From Pegea sp. RAD2-039 (taxonomy: Eukaryota; Chordata; Thaliacea; Salpida; Salpidae): a DNA stretch of 64,000 bases. The stretch spans positions 682,001 to 746,000 of the forward strand of contig JAQGEQ010000225.1 of the NCBI GenBank assembly GCA_034620365.1, in the 5' to 3' direction. Below, one piece after another: positions 1 to 13,100 of this stretch (the first letter of the stretch is position 1; each line of letters starts with the position of its first letter). The notes under the pieces are model-generated. The model made no database searches. It was not told the DNA's origin and was given only the letters and a program-made list of their open reading frames with translations. The translations under genes and the position numbers were made by a program.

Positions 1-3000
1 TTCATCAACAACTTTGATAGTTGCTTCTTCAACAGGACTTGGCGATAATCTAATTTGTTTAGAAGATTTTTTTCCCAACATCTTTTCATATCGTGGGAAC
101 CCTTGAACTGAGTAAATCTCTCCTGGCGTTAGCTCATCAAATGAAGTTTGATTCAAGCTGTTTGTAGATGGAATAGTTTCTTCAGACAACAGATTAATTC
201 TAAGAATCAAATAGAATATCAAAATTCAATTTTCAACAAATTTATTTCTACTTTTTGTATAATTGAAACGTATATGATAAAGCTCTTGGTAATGTCTTCC
301 AATCAACCATGATTTTGTTGGTTTTATTACTTGAAAGTTGAAAATCTAGAACTGAACCTGAACAACATTTTCAGTTTAAACTTGTAGTTACTGATGAATA
401 ACCTCACCTGGTCGGAACTCAAAGTTCGAGGAATTTTTCGATAACACTCCAGCGAAAGTAATAAATTTAAAAACAAATTTTTCATCTTCAATTTCTCTTT
501 TAATGTCAAAAACAACTCCTTTCATCTCATCACTAATTCCAAATTAACAATCAATTAAAGTTCTTTAAGTATCTATCGACTTCTTACCCATTTAGAACAA
601 GTTTCTGTTGAAGTACTTGAAGCTGGTTGGTTGTGTTCAGCATAATTACTTGATAATGAGTTTTATTTCCTTCTGCTGGTTGAAATTTTACTTCAACTTT
701 GGTTTTGTTTACAATATTTGCTTCAGCTTCAACCACTTCAGTCGGGACTGTTTTAAATCGTAAAAGTTATCAAAGAATGATATTTAAATGAGTCTATGTA
801 CCAGTTTGTTGAATTAATGATGAATATGTTTTAACTTTTCCATTTAAAATTGGTGAAATTGAAATATTGTAGATGTTTCCAGGATAAAGTCCATTAATTT
901 CAAAAGATCTATAATATTGATGTTTAAAGTTGAAAAAGAAATTAATTTATTGATATTTAAATGTTTCAAACCTATTAGTTGAAGACGTTGAATCATTAAA
1001 TTCAATAATTTTTTCAATTGAGTTTTTGGATGGCAACAAAATGTTAAAGTATTTCAAACTATATTCATCTTCTTCATCAAGAGCAGACCATTTTAAAGTT
1101 ATTTTTCTCTGTTCTATTTCCGAAACTTCTACTTTTAATTTTTCTATAAATCAATTGTTCATTTATATTATTAACTTACAACTTTTTCATAAAACCTTTA
1201 GAAATAAACCAAAATAAGAAATCAATAAACTAATAGATAATTTTAAAAGTATAATTTTGTGAACCTAATTTAATTTCATCTTGAATTATTGGTCCGCTAT
1301 AATCTGAGAAAAGAGCTTGAATAGAAACTTTATAAATTTCACCAATGGTCATATTAGAAAATACAGCTGAACTAATTTGACCGTCAACTTCCAGTTCATT
1401 AATAATAGTTTCAGGATCATCCCTAAAAATTTGAAATTAAATATCTAAGTAAACTGCTGATGATAAGATTACTTTTTGAAAACTGTCAAATTGTAACCAA
1501 TGGCAGCTGGTTTTAGAACCCAGTTTACTAAAATTTCATCCCCATTGTCAACAGATACGTCCAACTTCATTTGAACATCTTGAAATAAAAATCTTGAATT
1601 TTGTGTCTTTTATAAATCAGTTTCTAACCTGGTTTTGCTGTGAAGTTAATTTGTTGGGAATGTAATTGGTTTGATATAGTGATAATCCCAACTTTATAAC
1701 TTGATGTTGCTTCAATATTGTCAACTTCAAACTCTAGTGTCGCACGCTCTTCTCTGTTTTACATTTCAAAATTTATTTAAAGTTTTTTTTTATAAAGTTT
1801 GTGGGAAGCACCTTGGATAACTTTTGATATTTTCAACTTTCACTGAAGTCCCAAATTTATTTGTTTCAAATAATGTCAGGTTATATGAAGTCTTTTCTCC
1901 TATTGCTGCTTCAAATTTTTTGACAATAACTTTGTTTGGTAATCTCACAAATACATCAGCATTAGTCACTACGTTTGGATCTAAAAAAATGGAATTGATA
2001 ATTGAGAAATTTGAGTTAATGTTCAAATACTCACAAGTTTGTAAGATCTTTTTAGCTCCTTTCAACTTGCTCCCGTTTTTAAGAGGTGAAAGCGAAATGT
2101 TGTAGAAGCTTCCCGCCACTAATGGTTTCAAAGTAACAGAATCACTAAAAACACTTCATTTAAATTTATTGTTGTTTTTATTTACAACAATTTAAACCTT
2201 CCAGAAGAAATTAGCTTTTCAGTGAAGTTTTTGGAATTGTTTAATCCATATTTAACCAAATAGGAGATATTTGTTGGAAGAGGACTCCAATTAAGCTTCA
2301 AGCTACTGTTAGTTCTGTGTGTCAAGTTGAATCCAATAGTTTCTAGTTAAAATATTTAAACTTTCACTAATTTGTGGCAAGTTTTTACCAAAATATTTAC
2401 AAAAATGAAAAAGTAATTTACTTTGATTTAAAATTTAAAAAACTTTTTTTATTAAAATAAGAAATGAATTTTTTTTTACAAATGTACATCAATAAAGATT
2501 CTTACTCAGAAAGATTGTTTGTTGAACTTCTGTGGTAAGAGTTGAAGACTTTGCAAGAGCTCTAACGAAATATAGATTATCTAACTCTAAATCTTTTAAA
2601 ACTACTTCACTAAGATTCTGTGTTGATTCAATTGTAACATTTCGAATAATCGAGTCTTGTGTTTCACTAAAATAAATGCTGAAATAGATTAAGAACTTCA
2701 AAGTATTTTGTGGCTTCTTACTTTCGAGAAAGTAAAAATTGATAATTTGTGAATCTCAGATAAGGATACCAGATAATTTTGATGTCATTTAAGTTGACGA
2801 TTTCTGTTTCAATACTAAATTGACCATCTAAAGAATTTGAGATCAATTTAAAAAACATGTAAGAAGTTGATTCATTTAAAAATTTCAATTTCTATCTACC
2901 TTCTTTGATATCAAAATAGTCCGATGTGGCTGTTAATTTACCAGAAACAGTAATAAACAACAAAACCAAAGGCTCCTTTTTACTCACTTCAAATTGAGTT

Positions 3001-4139
3001 TCAGATCTTAAGAAGAAGAGTTAGAATTTTTTATTAGAAATCAATTTAAGCTCCTCACTTATCAGATTTAACATCTTTCTTAGCAAGTCGTTTTCTTCCC
3101 TTCTTTTGAAGCAACAAAACCATATAATAATCTTTAGAACCTTCAGCCGGTTTAAATTGAACATTAATCTTCAAATCTTTTCCTAATACTCCAAAAGCCT
3201 CAATCACAGGCGACGGAGCTAAAAAATAAAACGATTTAAGTTTTAAAATTTTATTTTTACAATTTTTTTGAAAATAAAAATTTTTTCCTGACTCAATCAC
3301 GACACCAAAATTCCTTTTTTTTTGAAAATTGAGTTAAATAAATATGATTTGAACATTTTTTAACTAGTGATAAATAATAATGTCTCCATTTACTTATTTT
3401 GTTCGTTTGATTCATAAATTTTGTTCACTTATTGTTCCTATTTTTATGAATTAATTATCTTTAAATATGGTTCTTGAGACTTTTTCATTATGCTCATATT
3501 TCATTCGCTATAACAGCTGCTTTGTCATAATCAACCATGCGTTGAATAAAATAAATAAATAATTACAAAATATCCAATGAGTTAATTAGAAGTTTATCAA
3601 CACAAGCTTACGTGTTCTGGTCTCTAATGAATAACTTTTGAATTGTCTTCCATCTTGGATTGGAGTAACTCTTATTTTATAATTAGTTCCTGGCTTTAAT
3701 TGATCTATTTGGTGAATGAACCTAAATACAATGAAGTTGATAAATAAGTAATTTTTAAAATAATCAACTTACCGTTTACCAACTTGTGCTGGAACTGTCT
3801 TATTTGAAACCAAACCATTTGAATCAGTTACTATTATGGAGTATTTGTGATTTGGATTTAAAGGGAAAAAAGTTATATTAACTTGAGTTTGAGTAGCACC
3901 CTCAACCAGCACAGCTAGATTTCCTGAAAGTTTACAAAAAGTAAAATTTAATATCTTAAGAAGATTAAAATGAGTAAGAACCTGTTTTAGAAGTATCTTG
4001 TGTTGTTAATACATCTCCTGATGAAAGGTTTGCGGATGCAAAGATTTTATAAACTTCATCATATTGTAGGTCTTCTAGGAACAACTTATTTGTGTTTGGA
4101 TCTACTTCTATTATTTGTTGGAAAGTATTTTGTGAACTT
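1..4139 (-). CDS. Giant gene C-terminal exons in window: nine to ten FN3 domains, continuing past position 1
   Basis: Exons, N to C: 3982-4139, 3773-3923, 3612-3721, 3059-3218, 2900-3006, 2722-2827, 2506-2666, 2198-2342, 2035-2144, 1812-1980, 1629-1753, 1473-1578, 1265-1422, 972-1131, 802-908, 588-747, 408-532, 252-345 and 1-199. Phases close throughout. FN3 marks include [14 protein letters not shown] and [11 protein letters not shown]. The last exon runs off the edge in the start of a further FN3 domain ([14 protein letters not shown]), so neither the C-terminus nor any membrane anchor is visible. The intron 3219-3611 (393 nt) is one of the few long ones and holds nothing I recognise. Confidence 0.82.
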
Positions 4140-7100
4140 CTATAAATAACAATTAAATTAAACAACTTTTAAACATCAATATTTAAAAAAATATAAAACA
4201 ATTTGGATATGTAAATATATTAAACAAAAGTTGGAAAAAATGTTGAATTTCAAATTAGTTTTTTTATTTAGTTGATTCGTAGAAACACTCTAATTTCAAA
4301 AAAAAACTTTTGATTGTTTTGCAAAACAAGTAAAACCGATAAAATAAATCATCTTCACACTCTAATGTTAGAGTATTTAAAATTATAAATCAAGTCCCAG
4401 CAAAAGCCTTACCTTAAAGCTATTTTAAACAAATAAGATGTAGAAGTCAGAATTTGATTCCAACTTAACTTGAAAGATGTTCCATTAATTAGTTCAGTTT
4501 TTAAACCAAACACCTCTTCAACTGTGAGTCAGAATTTGTCAGAGAGAATTCAAAAAAATAAAAGATCAAAATCACCATCTTGGACATTAAATGGATCAGA
4601 TGTAGCTGAAAGATTTCCTTCTAGAGTTTCGATGATGACGTAATACTTCGTGTCAATGACGTCATCACTAACATCAAAACTCGCTCTCAAAGGATCGGTG
4701 CTGTTGATGAAAGATTTTGATGAAAGATTAACATCAAAAAATCGATGAAAAAACCTCGAAAGTTTGACAGAAGCATAATTAGTTGATCCATCAAAAGATA
4801 CTAATGTAACAATATAGGAAGAAGCAAGTCCTTGAGGAGCTTCAAACACGATCTTAACTTCCGAAGAAGTTTCTTTCCAAGCGAGAACATTAAAGACTTT
4901 TTCTGGATCTAAGATCATTGAGATTTAACAAACGTCGATGAAGAGTTTTCAACTCACAAGTTTGAATTTGTAAATTTGTTTCACCAATAACTTTTCCATA
5001 CTGTGACGTCATCACTGTGACGTCATATACAGCACCAGGCGTTAGTGACGTCATTAGGTATTGGATAGTTTCGCTGTATGAAGAATCAATTATAAATATG
5101 AATTTTGGAAAAGGTTTTCAAGTCACCCTTGATCAACTGATAAGATCTGTTCTTCTTTTTCTTCATTTGTGTCTTGATTTAGATATTTGATTTTGTATTC
5201 ATGATTACTATTCAATGACTTCCAAATCAGTTGAATGGATTTTGTTGTTACATTAACAACATCAACTTGAAGTTGATCTGATGAAAGATTATTTAGAAAA
5301 AGTCTTGAGAAGCTCAATAACTGAACTCACCTAAACTGATGCTTTTATTGAATTCAATTCCAACGAATTCCTCGAATATTGGTAATAATTTAACCAAATA
5401 GTTTTCTCCAATCTTCAAATTATCGAAAGTAATCTCGCGTTGCTTCCCGATCTCTCTTGGGAACACGGACGAACTCCTTATGACATCATCAGGTAGATTT
5501 CTGTTTGAATTGATGTAAATGTTTATGATAAAAGTAGAATGATTGAAGTTACTTGTAGAAGATTGTGAAAGAGTATCTTTGTACGTCTTCATCATTTTCA
5601 ATCCATAAAACTTTTATAGAATTTCCGTTAATTGAAGTCAAATTGAATTCAAGTAAATCCACTGCAAAAGAAATTCAATAAAATTTTTGTAGAAAAAAAC
5701 AAAATTTTCTATTTTCATCTTTTTTAAAAAGATTTTAATCTGAAAAAGTATCTTCTAATTTTACAAACAATAAAATATCTTTAAGAAGCAATTCATGACA
5801 TGTTTAAGATTTCGAAAATATTTGATTTAATCTTCTTTAAAATCTTAAAGATTTGGGAGAAATGAAAATATGAAATGAACCAACCTGTTGATACATTTAT
5901 TTGAGACATCAACTGATATCCTGATTGTAAGTTTGCATTTGCGAAAATGATATAATCTTGTGAATGTTGAAGATTATCAAATATAATTTCATTTACATCG
6001 TTGAAAACAGTTTGATTTTTTATTGGTGTTTGTAGATCTTTACTATAAATATAAACAATTATATTTACTAATCAGTTGTAAGAATAAAAAGATTAAAAAG
6101 TTTTATTTTCAAAATTAATATTTTTGAATATCTAAGATATTTTATACTTTTTGAAAACTGCAAAAGTGAAGTTATTGGTTTGATTGATTGGCAACCAGTT
6201 TACTTGGATGGTTGTCCCATTAACCAATTTCGCTTTTAATCCAAATAACTTTGAAACTGTTGAAGAAAATTTCAAATAATTTCTCTGAAATCGATTTCAC
6301 TTGAAACAAAATCACCATCTTGGACATTAAATGGATCAGATGTAGCTGAAAGATTTCCTTGTAGAGTTTCGATGATGACGTAATACTTCGTGTCAATGAC
6401 GTCATCACTAACATCAAAACTCACTCTCAAAGGATCGGTGCTGTTGATGAAAGATTTTGATGAAAGATTAACATCAAAAAGTCGATGAAGAAACCTCGAA
6501 AGTTTGACAGAAGTATAATTAGTTGATCCATCAAAAGATACTAATGTAACAATATAAGAAGAAGCAAGTCCTTGAGGAGCTTCAAACACGATCTTAACTT
6601 TCGAAGAAGTTTCTTTCCAAGCGAGAACATTAAAGACTTTTTCTGGATCTAAGATCATTGAGATTTAACAAACGTCGATGAAGAGTTTTCAACTCACAAG
6701 TTTGAATTTGTAAATTTGTTTCACCAATTTCACTTGCATTCTGTGACGTCATCACTGTGACGTCATATACAGCACCAGGCGTTAGTGACGTCATTAGGTA
6801 TTGGATAGTTTCGCTGTATGAAGAATCAATTATAAATATGAATTTTGGAAAAGGTTTTCAAGTCACCCTTGATCAACTGATAAGATCTGTTCTTCTTTTT
6901 CTTCATTTGTGTCTTGATTTAGATATTTGATTTTGTATTCATGATTACTATTCAATGACTTCCAAATCAGTTGAATGGATTTTGTTGTTACATCAACAAC
7001 ATCAACTTGAAGTTGATCTGATGAAAGATTATTTAGAAAAAGTCTTGAGAAGCTCAATAACTGAACTCACCTAAACTGATGCTTTTATTGAATTCAATTC

Positions 7101-10100
7101 CAACGAATTCCTCGAATATTGGTAATAATTTAACCAAATAGTTTTCTCCAATCTTCAAATTATCGAAAGTAATCTCGCGTTGCTTCCCGATCTCTCTTGG
7201 GAACACGGACGAACTCCTTATGACATCATCAGGTAGATTTCTGTTTGAATTGATGTAAATGTTTATGATAAAAGTAGAATGATTGAAGTTACTTGTAGAA
7301 GATTGTGAAAGAGTATCTTTGTACGTCTTCATCATTTTCAATCCATAAAACTTTTATAGAATTTCCGTTAATTGAAGTCAAATTGAATTCAAGTAAATCC
7401 ACTGCAAAAGAAATTCAATAAAATTTTTGTAGAAAAAAACAAAATTTTCTATTTTCATCTTTTTTAAAAAGATTTTAATCTGAAAAAGTATCTTCTAATT
7501 TTACAAACAATAAAATATCTTTAAGAAGCAATTCATGACATGTTTAAAATTTCGAAAATATTTGATTTAATCTTCTTTAAAATCTTAAAGATTTGGGAGA
7601 AATGAAAATATGAAATGAACCAACCTGTTGATACATTTATTTGAGACATCAACTGATATCCTGATTGTAAGTTTGCATTTGCGAAAATGATATAATCTTG
7701 TGAATGTTGAAGATTATCAAATATAATTTCATTTACATCGTTGAAAACAGTTTGATTTTTTATTGGTGTTTGTAGATCTTTACTATAAATATAAACAATT
7801 ATATTTACTAATCAGTTGTAAGAATAAAAAGATTAAAAAGTTTTATTTTCAAAATTAATATTTTTGAATATCTAAGATATTTTATACTTTTTGAAAACTG
7901 CAAAAGTGAAGTTATTGGTTTGATTGATTGGCAACCAGTTTACTTGGATGGTTGTCCCATTAACCAATTTCGCTTTTAATCCAAATAACTTTGAAACTGT
8001 TGAAGAAAATTTCAAATAATTTCTCTGAAATCGATTTCACTTGAAACAAAATCACCATCTTGGACATTAAATGGATCAGATGTAGCTGAAAGATTTCCTT
8101 GTAGAGTTTCGATGATGACGTAATACTTCGTGTCAATGACGTCATCACTAACATCAAAACTCACTCTCAAAGGATCGGTGCTGTTGATGAAAGATTTTGA
8201 TGAAAGATTAACATCAAAAAGTCGATGAAGAAACCTCGAAAGTTTGACAGAAGTATAATTAGTTGATCCATCAAAAGATACTAATGTAACAATATAAGAA
8301 GAAGCAAGTCCTTGAGGAGCTTCAAACACGATCTTAACTTTCGAAGAAGTTTCTTTCCAAGCGAGAACATTAAAGACTTTTTCTGGATCTAAGATCATTG
8401 AGATTTAACAAACGTCGATGAAGAGTTTTCAACTCACAAGTTTGAATTTGTAAATTTGTTTCACCAATTTCACTTGCATTCTGTGACGTCATCACTGTGA
8501 CGTCATATACAGCACCAGGCGTTAGTGACGTCATTAGGTATTGGATAGTTTCGCTGTATGAAGATATCAATTATAAATATGAATTTTGGAAAAGGTTTTC
8601 AAGTCACCCTTGATCAACTGATAAGATCTGTTCTTCTTTTTCTTCATCTGTGTCTTGATCTAGATATTTGATTTTGTATTCATGATTACTATTCAATGAC
8701 TTCCAAATCAGTTGAATGGATTTTGTTGTTACATTAACAACATCAACTTGAAGTTGATCTGATGAAAGATTATTTAGAAAAATTCTTGAGAAGCTCAATA
8801 ACTGAACTCACCTAAACTGATGCTTTTATTGAATTCAATTCCAACGAATTCCTCGAATATTGGTAATAATTTAACCAAATAGTTTTCTCCAATCTTCAAA
8901 TTATCGAAAGTAATCTCGCGTTGCTTCCCGATCTCTCTTGGGAACACGGACGAACTCCTTATGACATCATCAGGTAGATTTCTGTTTGAATTGATGTAAA
9001 TGTTTATGATAAAAGTAGAATGATTGAAGTTACTTGTAGAAGATTGTGAAAGAGTATCTTTGTACGTCTTCATCATTTTCAATCCATAAAACTTTTATAG
9101 AATTTCCGTTAATTGAAGTCAAATTGAATTCAAGTAAATCCACTGCAAAAGAAATTCAATAAAATTTTTGTAGAAAAAACAAAATTTTCTATTTTCATCT
9201 TTTTTAAAAAGAATTTAATCTGAAAAAGTATCTTCTAATTTTACAAACAATAAAATATCTTTAAGAAGCAATTCATGACATGTTTAAAATTTCGAAAAGA
9301 TTTGATTTAATCTTCTTTAAAATCTTAAAGATTTGGGAGAAATGAAAATATGAAATGAACCAACCTGTTGATACATTTATTTGAGACATCAACTGATACC
9401 CTGATTGTAAGTTTGCATTTGCGACAATGATATAATCTTGTGAATGTTGAAGATTATCAAATATAATTTCATTTACATCGTTGAAAACAGTTTGATTTTT
9501 TATTGGTGTTTGTAGATCTTTACTATAAATATAAACAATTATATTTACTAATCAGTTGTAAGAATAAAAAGATTAAAAAGTTTTATTTTCAAAATTAATA
9601 TTTTTGAATATCTAGGATATTTTATACTTTTTGAAAACTGCAAAAGTGAAGTTATTGGTTTGATTGATTGGCAACCAGTTTACTTGGATGGTTGTCCCAT
9701 TAACCAATTTCGCTTTCAATCCAAATAACTTTGAAACTGTTAAAGAAAATTTCAAATAATTTCTCTGAAATCAATTTCACTTGAAACAAAATCACCATCT
9801 TGGACATTAAATGGATCAGATGTAGCTGAAAGATTTCCTTGTAGAGTTTCGATGATGACGTAATACTTCGTGTCAATGACGTCATCACTAACATCAAAAC
9901 TCGCTCTCAAAGGATCGGTGCTGTTGATGAAAGATTTTGATGAAAGATTAACATCAAAAAATCGATGAAAAAACCTCGAAAGTTTGACAGAAGTATAATT
10001 AGTTGATCCATCAAAAGATACTAATGTAACAATATAGGAAGAAGCAAGTCCTTGAGGAGCTTCAAACACGATCTTAACTTTCGAAGAAGTTTCTTTCCAA

Positions 10101-13100
10101 GCGAGAACATTAAAGACTTTTTCTGGATCTAAGATCATTGAAATTTAACAAACGTCGATGAAGAGTTTTCAACTCACAAGTTTGAATTTGTAAATTTGTT
10201 TCACCAATTTCACTTGCATTCTGTGACGTCATCACTGTGACGTCATATACAGCACCAGGCGTTAGTGACGTCATTAGGTATTGGATAGTTTTGCTGTATG
10301 AAGATATCAATTATAAATATGAATTTTGGAAAAGGTTTTCAAGTCACCCTTGATCAACTGATAAGATCTGTTCTTCTTTTTCTTCATTTGTGTCTTGATT
10401 TAGATATTTGATTTTGTATTCATGATTACTATTCAATGACTTCCAAATCAGTTGAATGGATTTTGTTGTTACATCAACAACATCAACTTGAAGTTGATCT
10501 GATGAAAGATTATTTAGAAAAAGTCTTGAGAAGCTCAATAACTGAACTCACCTAAACTGATGCTTTTATTGAATTCAATTCCAACGAATTCCTCGAATAT
10601 TGGTAATAATTTAACCAAATAGTTTTCTCCAATCTTCAAATTATCGAAAGTAATCTCGCGTTGCTTCCCGATCTCTCTTGGGAACACGGACGAACTCCTT
10701 ATGACATCATCAGGTAGATTTCTGTTTGAATTGATGTAAATGTTTATGATAAAAGTAGAATGATTGAAGTTACTTGTAGAAGATTGTGAAAGAGTATCTT
10801 TGTACGTCTTCATCATTTTCAATCCATAAAACTTTTATAGAATTTCCGTTAATTGAAGTCAAATTGAATTCAAGTAAATCCACTGCAAAAGAAATTCAAT
10901 AAAATTTTTGTAGAAAAAAACAAAATTTTCTATTTTCATCTTTTTTAAAAAGATTTTAATCTGAAAAAGTATCTTCTAATTTTACAAACAATAAAATATC
11001 TTTAAGAAGCAATTCATGACATGTTTAAAATTTCAAAATATTTGATTTAATCTTCTTTAAAATCTTAAAGATTTGGGAGAAATGAAAATATGAAATGAAC
11101 CAACCTGTTGATACATTTATTTGAGACATCAACTGATACCCTGATTGTAAGTTTGCATTTGCGACAATGATATAATCTTGTGAATGTTGAAGATTATCAA
11201 ATATAATTTGATTTACATCGTTGAAAACAGTTTGATTTTTTATTGGTGTTTGTAGATCTTTACTATAAATATAAACAATTATATTTACTAATCAGTTGTA
11301 AGAATAAAAAGATTAAAAAGTTTTATTTTCAAAATTAATATTTTTGAATATCTAAGATATTTTATACTTTTTGAAAACTGCAAAAGTGAAGTTATTGGTT
11401 TGATTGATTGGCAACCAGTTTACTTGGATGGTTGTCCCATTAACCAATTTCGCTTTCAATCCAAATAACTTTGAAACTGTTGAAGAAAATTTCAAATAAT
11501 TTCTCTGAAATCGATTTCACTTGAAACAAAATCACCATCTTGGACATTAAATGGATCAGATGTAGCTGAAAGATTTCCTTGTAGAGTTTCGATGATGACG
11601 TAATACTTCGTGTCAATGACGTCATCACTAACATCAAAACTCGCTCTCAAAGGATCGGTGCTGTTGATGAGAGATTTTGATGAAAGATTAACATCAAAAA
11701 GTCGATGAAGAAACCTCGAAAGTTTGACAGAAGTATAATTAGTTGATCCATCAAAAGATACTAATGTAACAATATAGGAAGAAGCAAGTCCTTGAGGAGC
11801 TTCGAACACGATCTTAACTTCCGAAGAAGTTTCTTTCCAAGCGAGAACATTAAAGACTTTTTCTGGATCTAAGATCATTGAGATTTAACAAACGTCGATG
11901 AAGAGTTTTCAACTCACAAGTTTGAATTTGTAAATTTGTTTCACCAATTTCACTTGCATTCTGTGACGTCATCACTGTGACGTCATATACAGCACCAGGC
12001 GTTAGTGACGTCATTAGGTATTGGATAGTTTCGCTGTATGAAGATATCAATTATAAATATGAATTTTGGAAAAGGTTTTCAAGTCACCCTTGATCAACTG
12101 ATAAGATCTGTTCTTCTTTTTCTTCATCTGTGTCTTGATTTAGATATTTGATTTTGTATTCATGATTACTATTCAATGACTTCCAAATCAGTTGAATGGA
12201 TTTTGTTGTTACATTAACAACATCAACTTGAAGTTGATCTGATGAAAGATTATTTGTGAAGTTCTTTTAGAAAGAAAATAGTGTAGTGAACTCACTGAGG
12301 TAGATTGAGATATTAAACTGTTTTCCATATGAAGTCGAAAATACTGGCACTAGTGAAATTGTATAATCTCTTCCTAAATCTAAATCATTAAAAAATATTT
12401 CTCTTTCTTCACCAACAGCAGAAGATTTTTCAAAGATTTCATAAATGATATCATCAGGTACCTCACTGTAAAAATCTTTCAATCTCATTTATGTGTTTTT
12501 ATTTGATGAGTTTCATTTACCTCAAACTTAAACTGAAGAAATATTCTTTAATTCCTTTAGTGGTTTCATTCCATGAAACTTTAATTGAGCTTCCATTAAC
12601 AGAAATTGCTCGAAATTCGATCAATTTAGCTTTAAAATACTTTTTATGAAGATTATGTTATTTTTTTCCTAGCTTTTTACCTTCAGTAATTTCAACAACA
12701 TCTGAACTTCGATTTTGATTGGCTGAAACGGTTGTAATAATCACCAAATATTTGGGTTGCAAAGGTTGGTTGAGTTTGATTACAACCGGCGTTTCACTTC
12801 TAAGTTTGAAAGAATGTTTTTACAATCAGATTTGAACAATTATCTTCAAATTTTTTTACCCGGTAACATTAGTTTTTGTTACTAGCGGTGTAGTCATATT
12901 TTCTTCAGCAAATACACTAATATTAAAATAATCGTTCTTTCCAGCTCCAGGTTTGAAATCAATGATCATTTCATTCTTTTGGTTGATTCTTCCGTAAATA
13001 TCAACTGCTTTGCTGGGTACTAATTTTACAAAATATTTATTTTAAATTGATGCTGTTTATTTATAGTTTAAATAGTTGCTTAAGATGTTTCTTGACAGTT

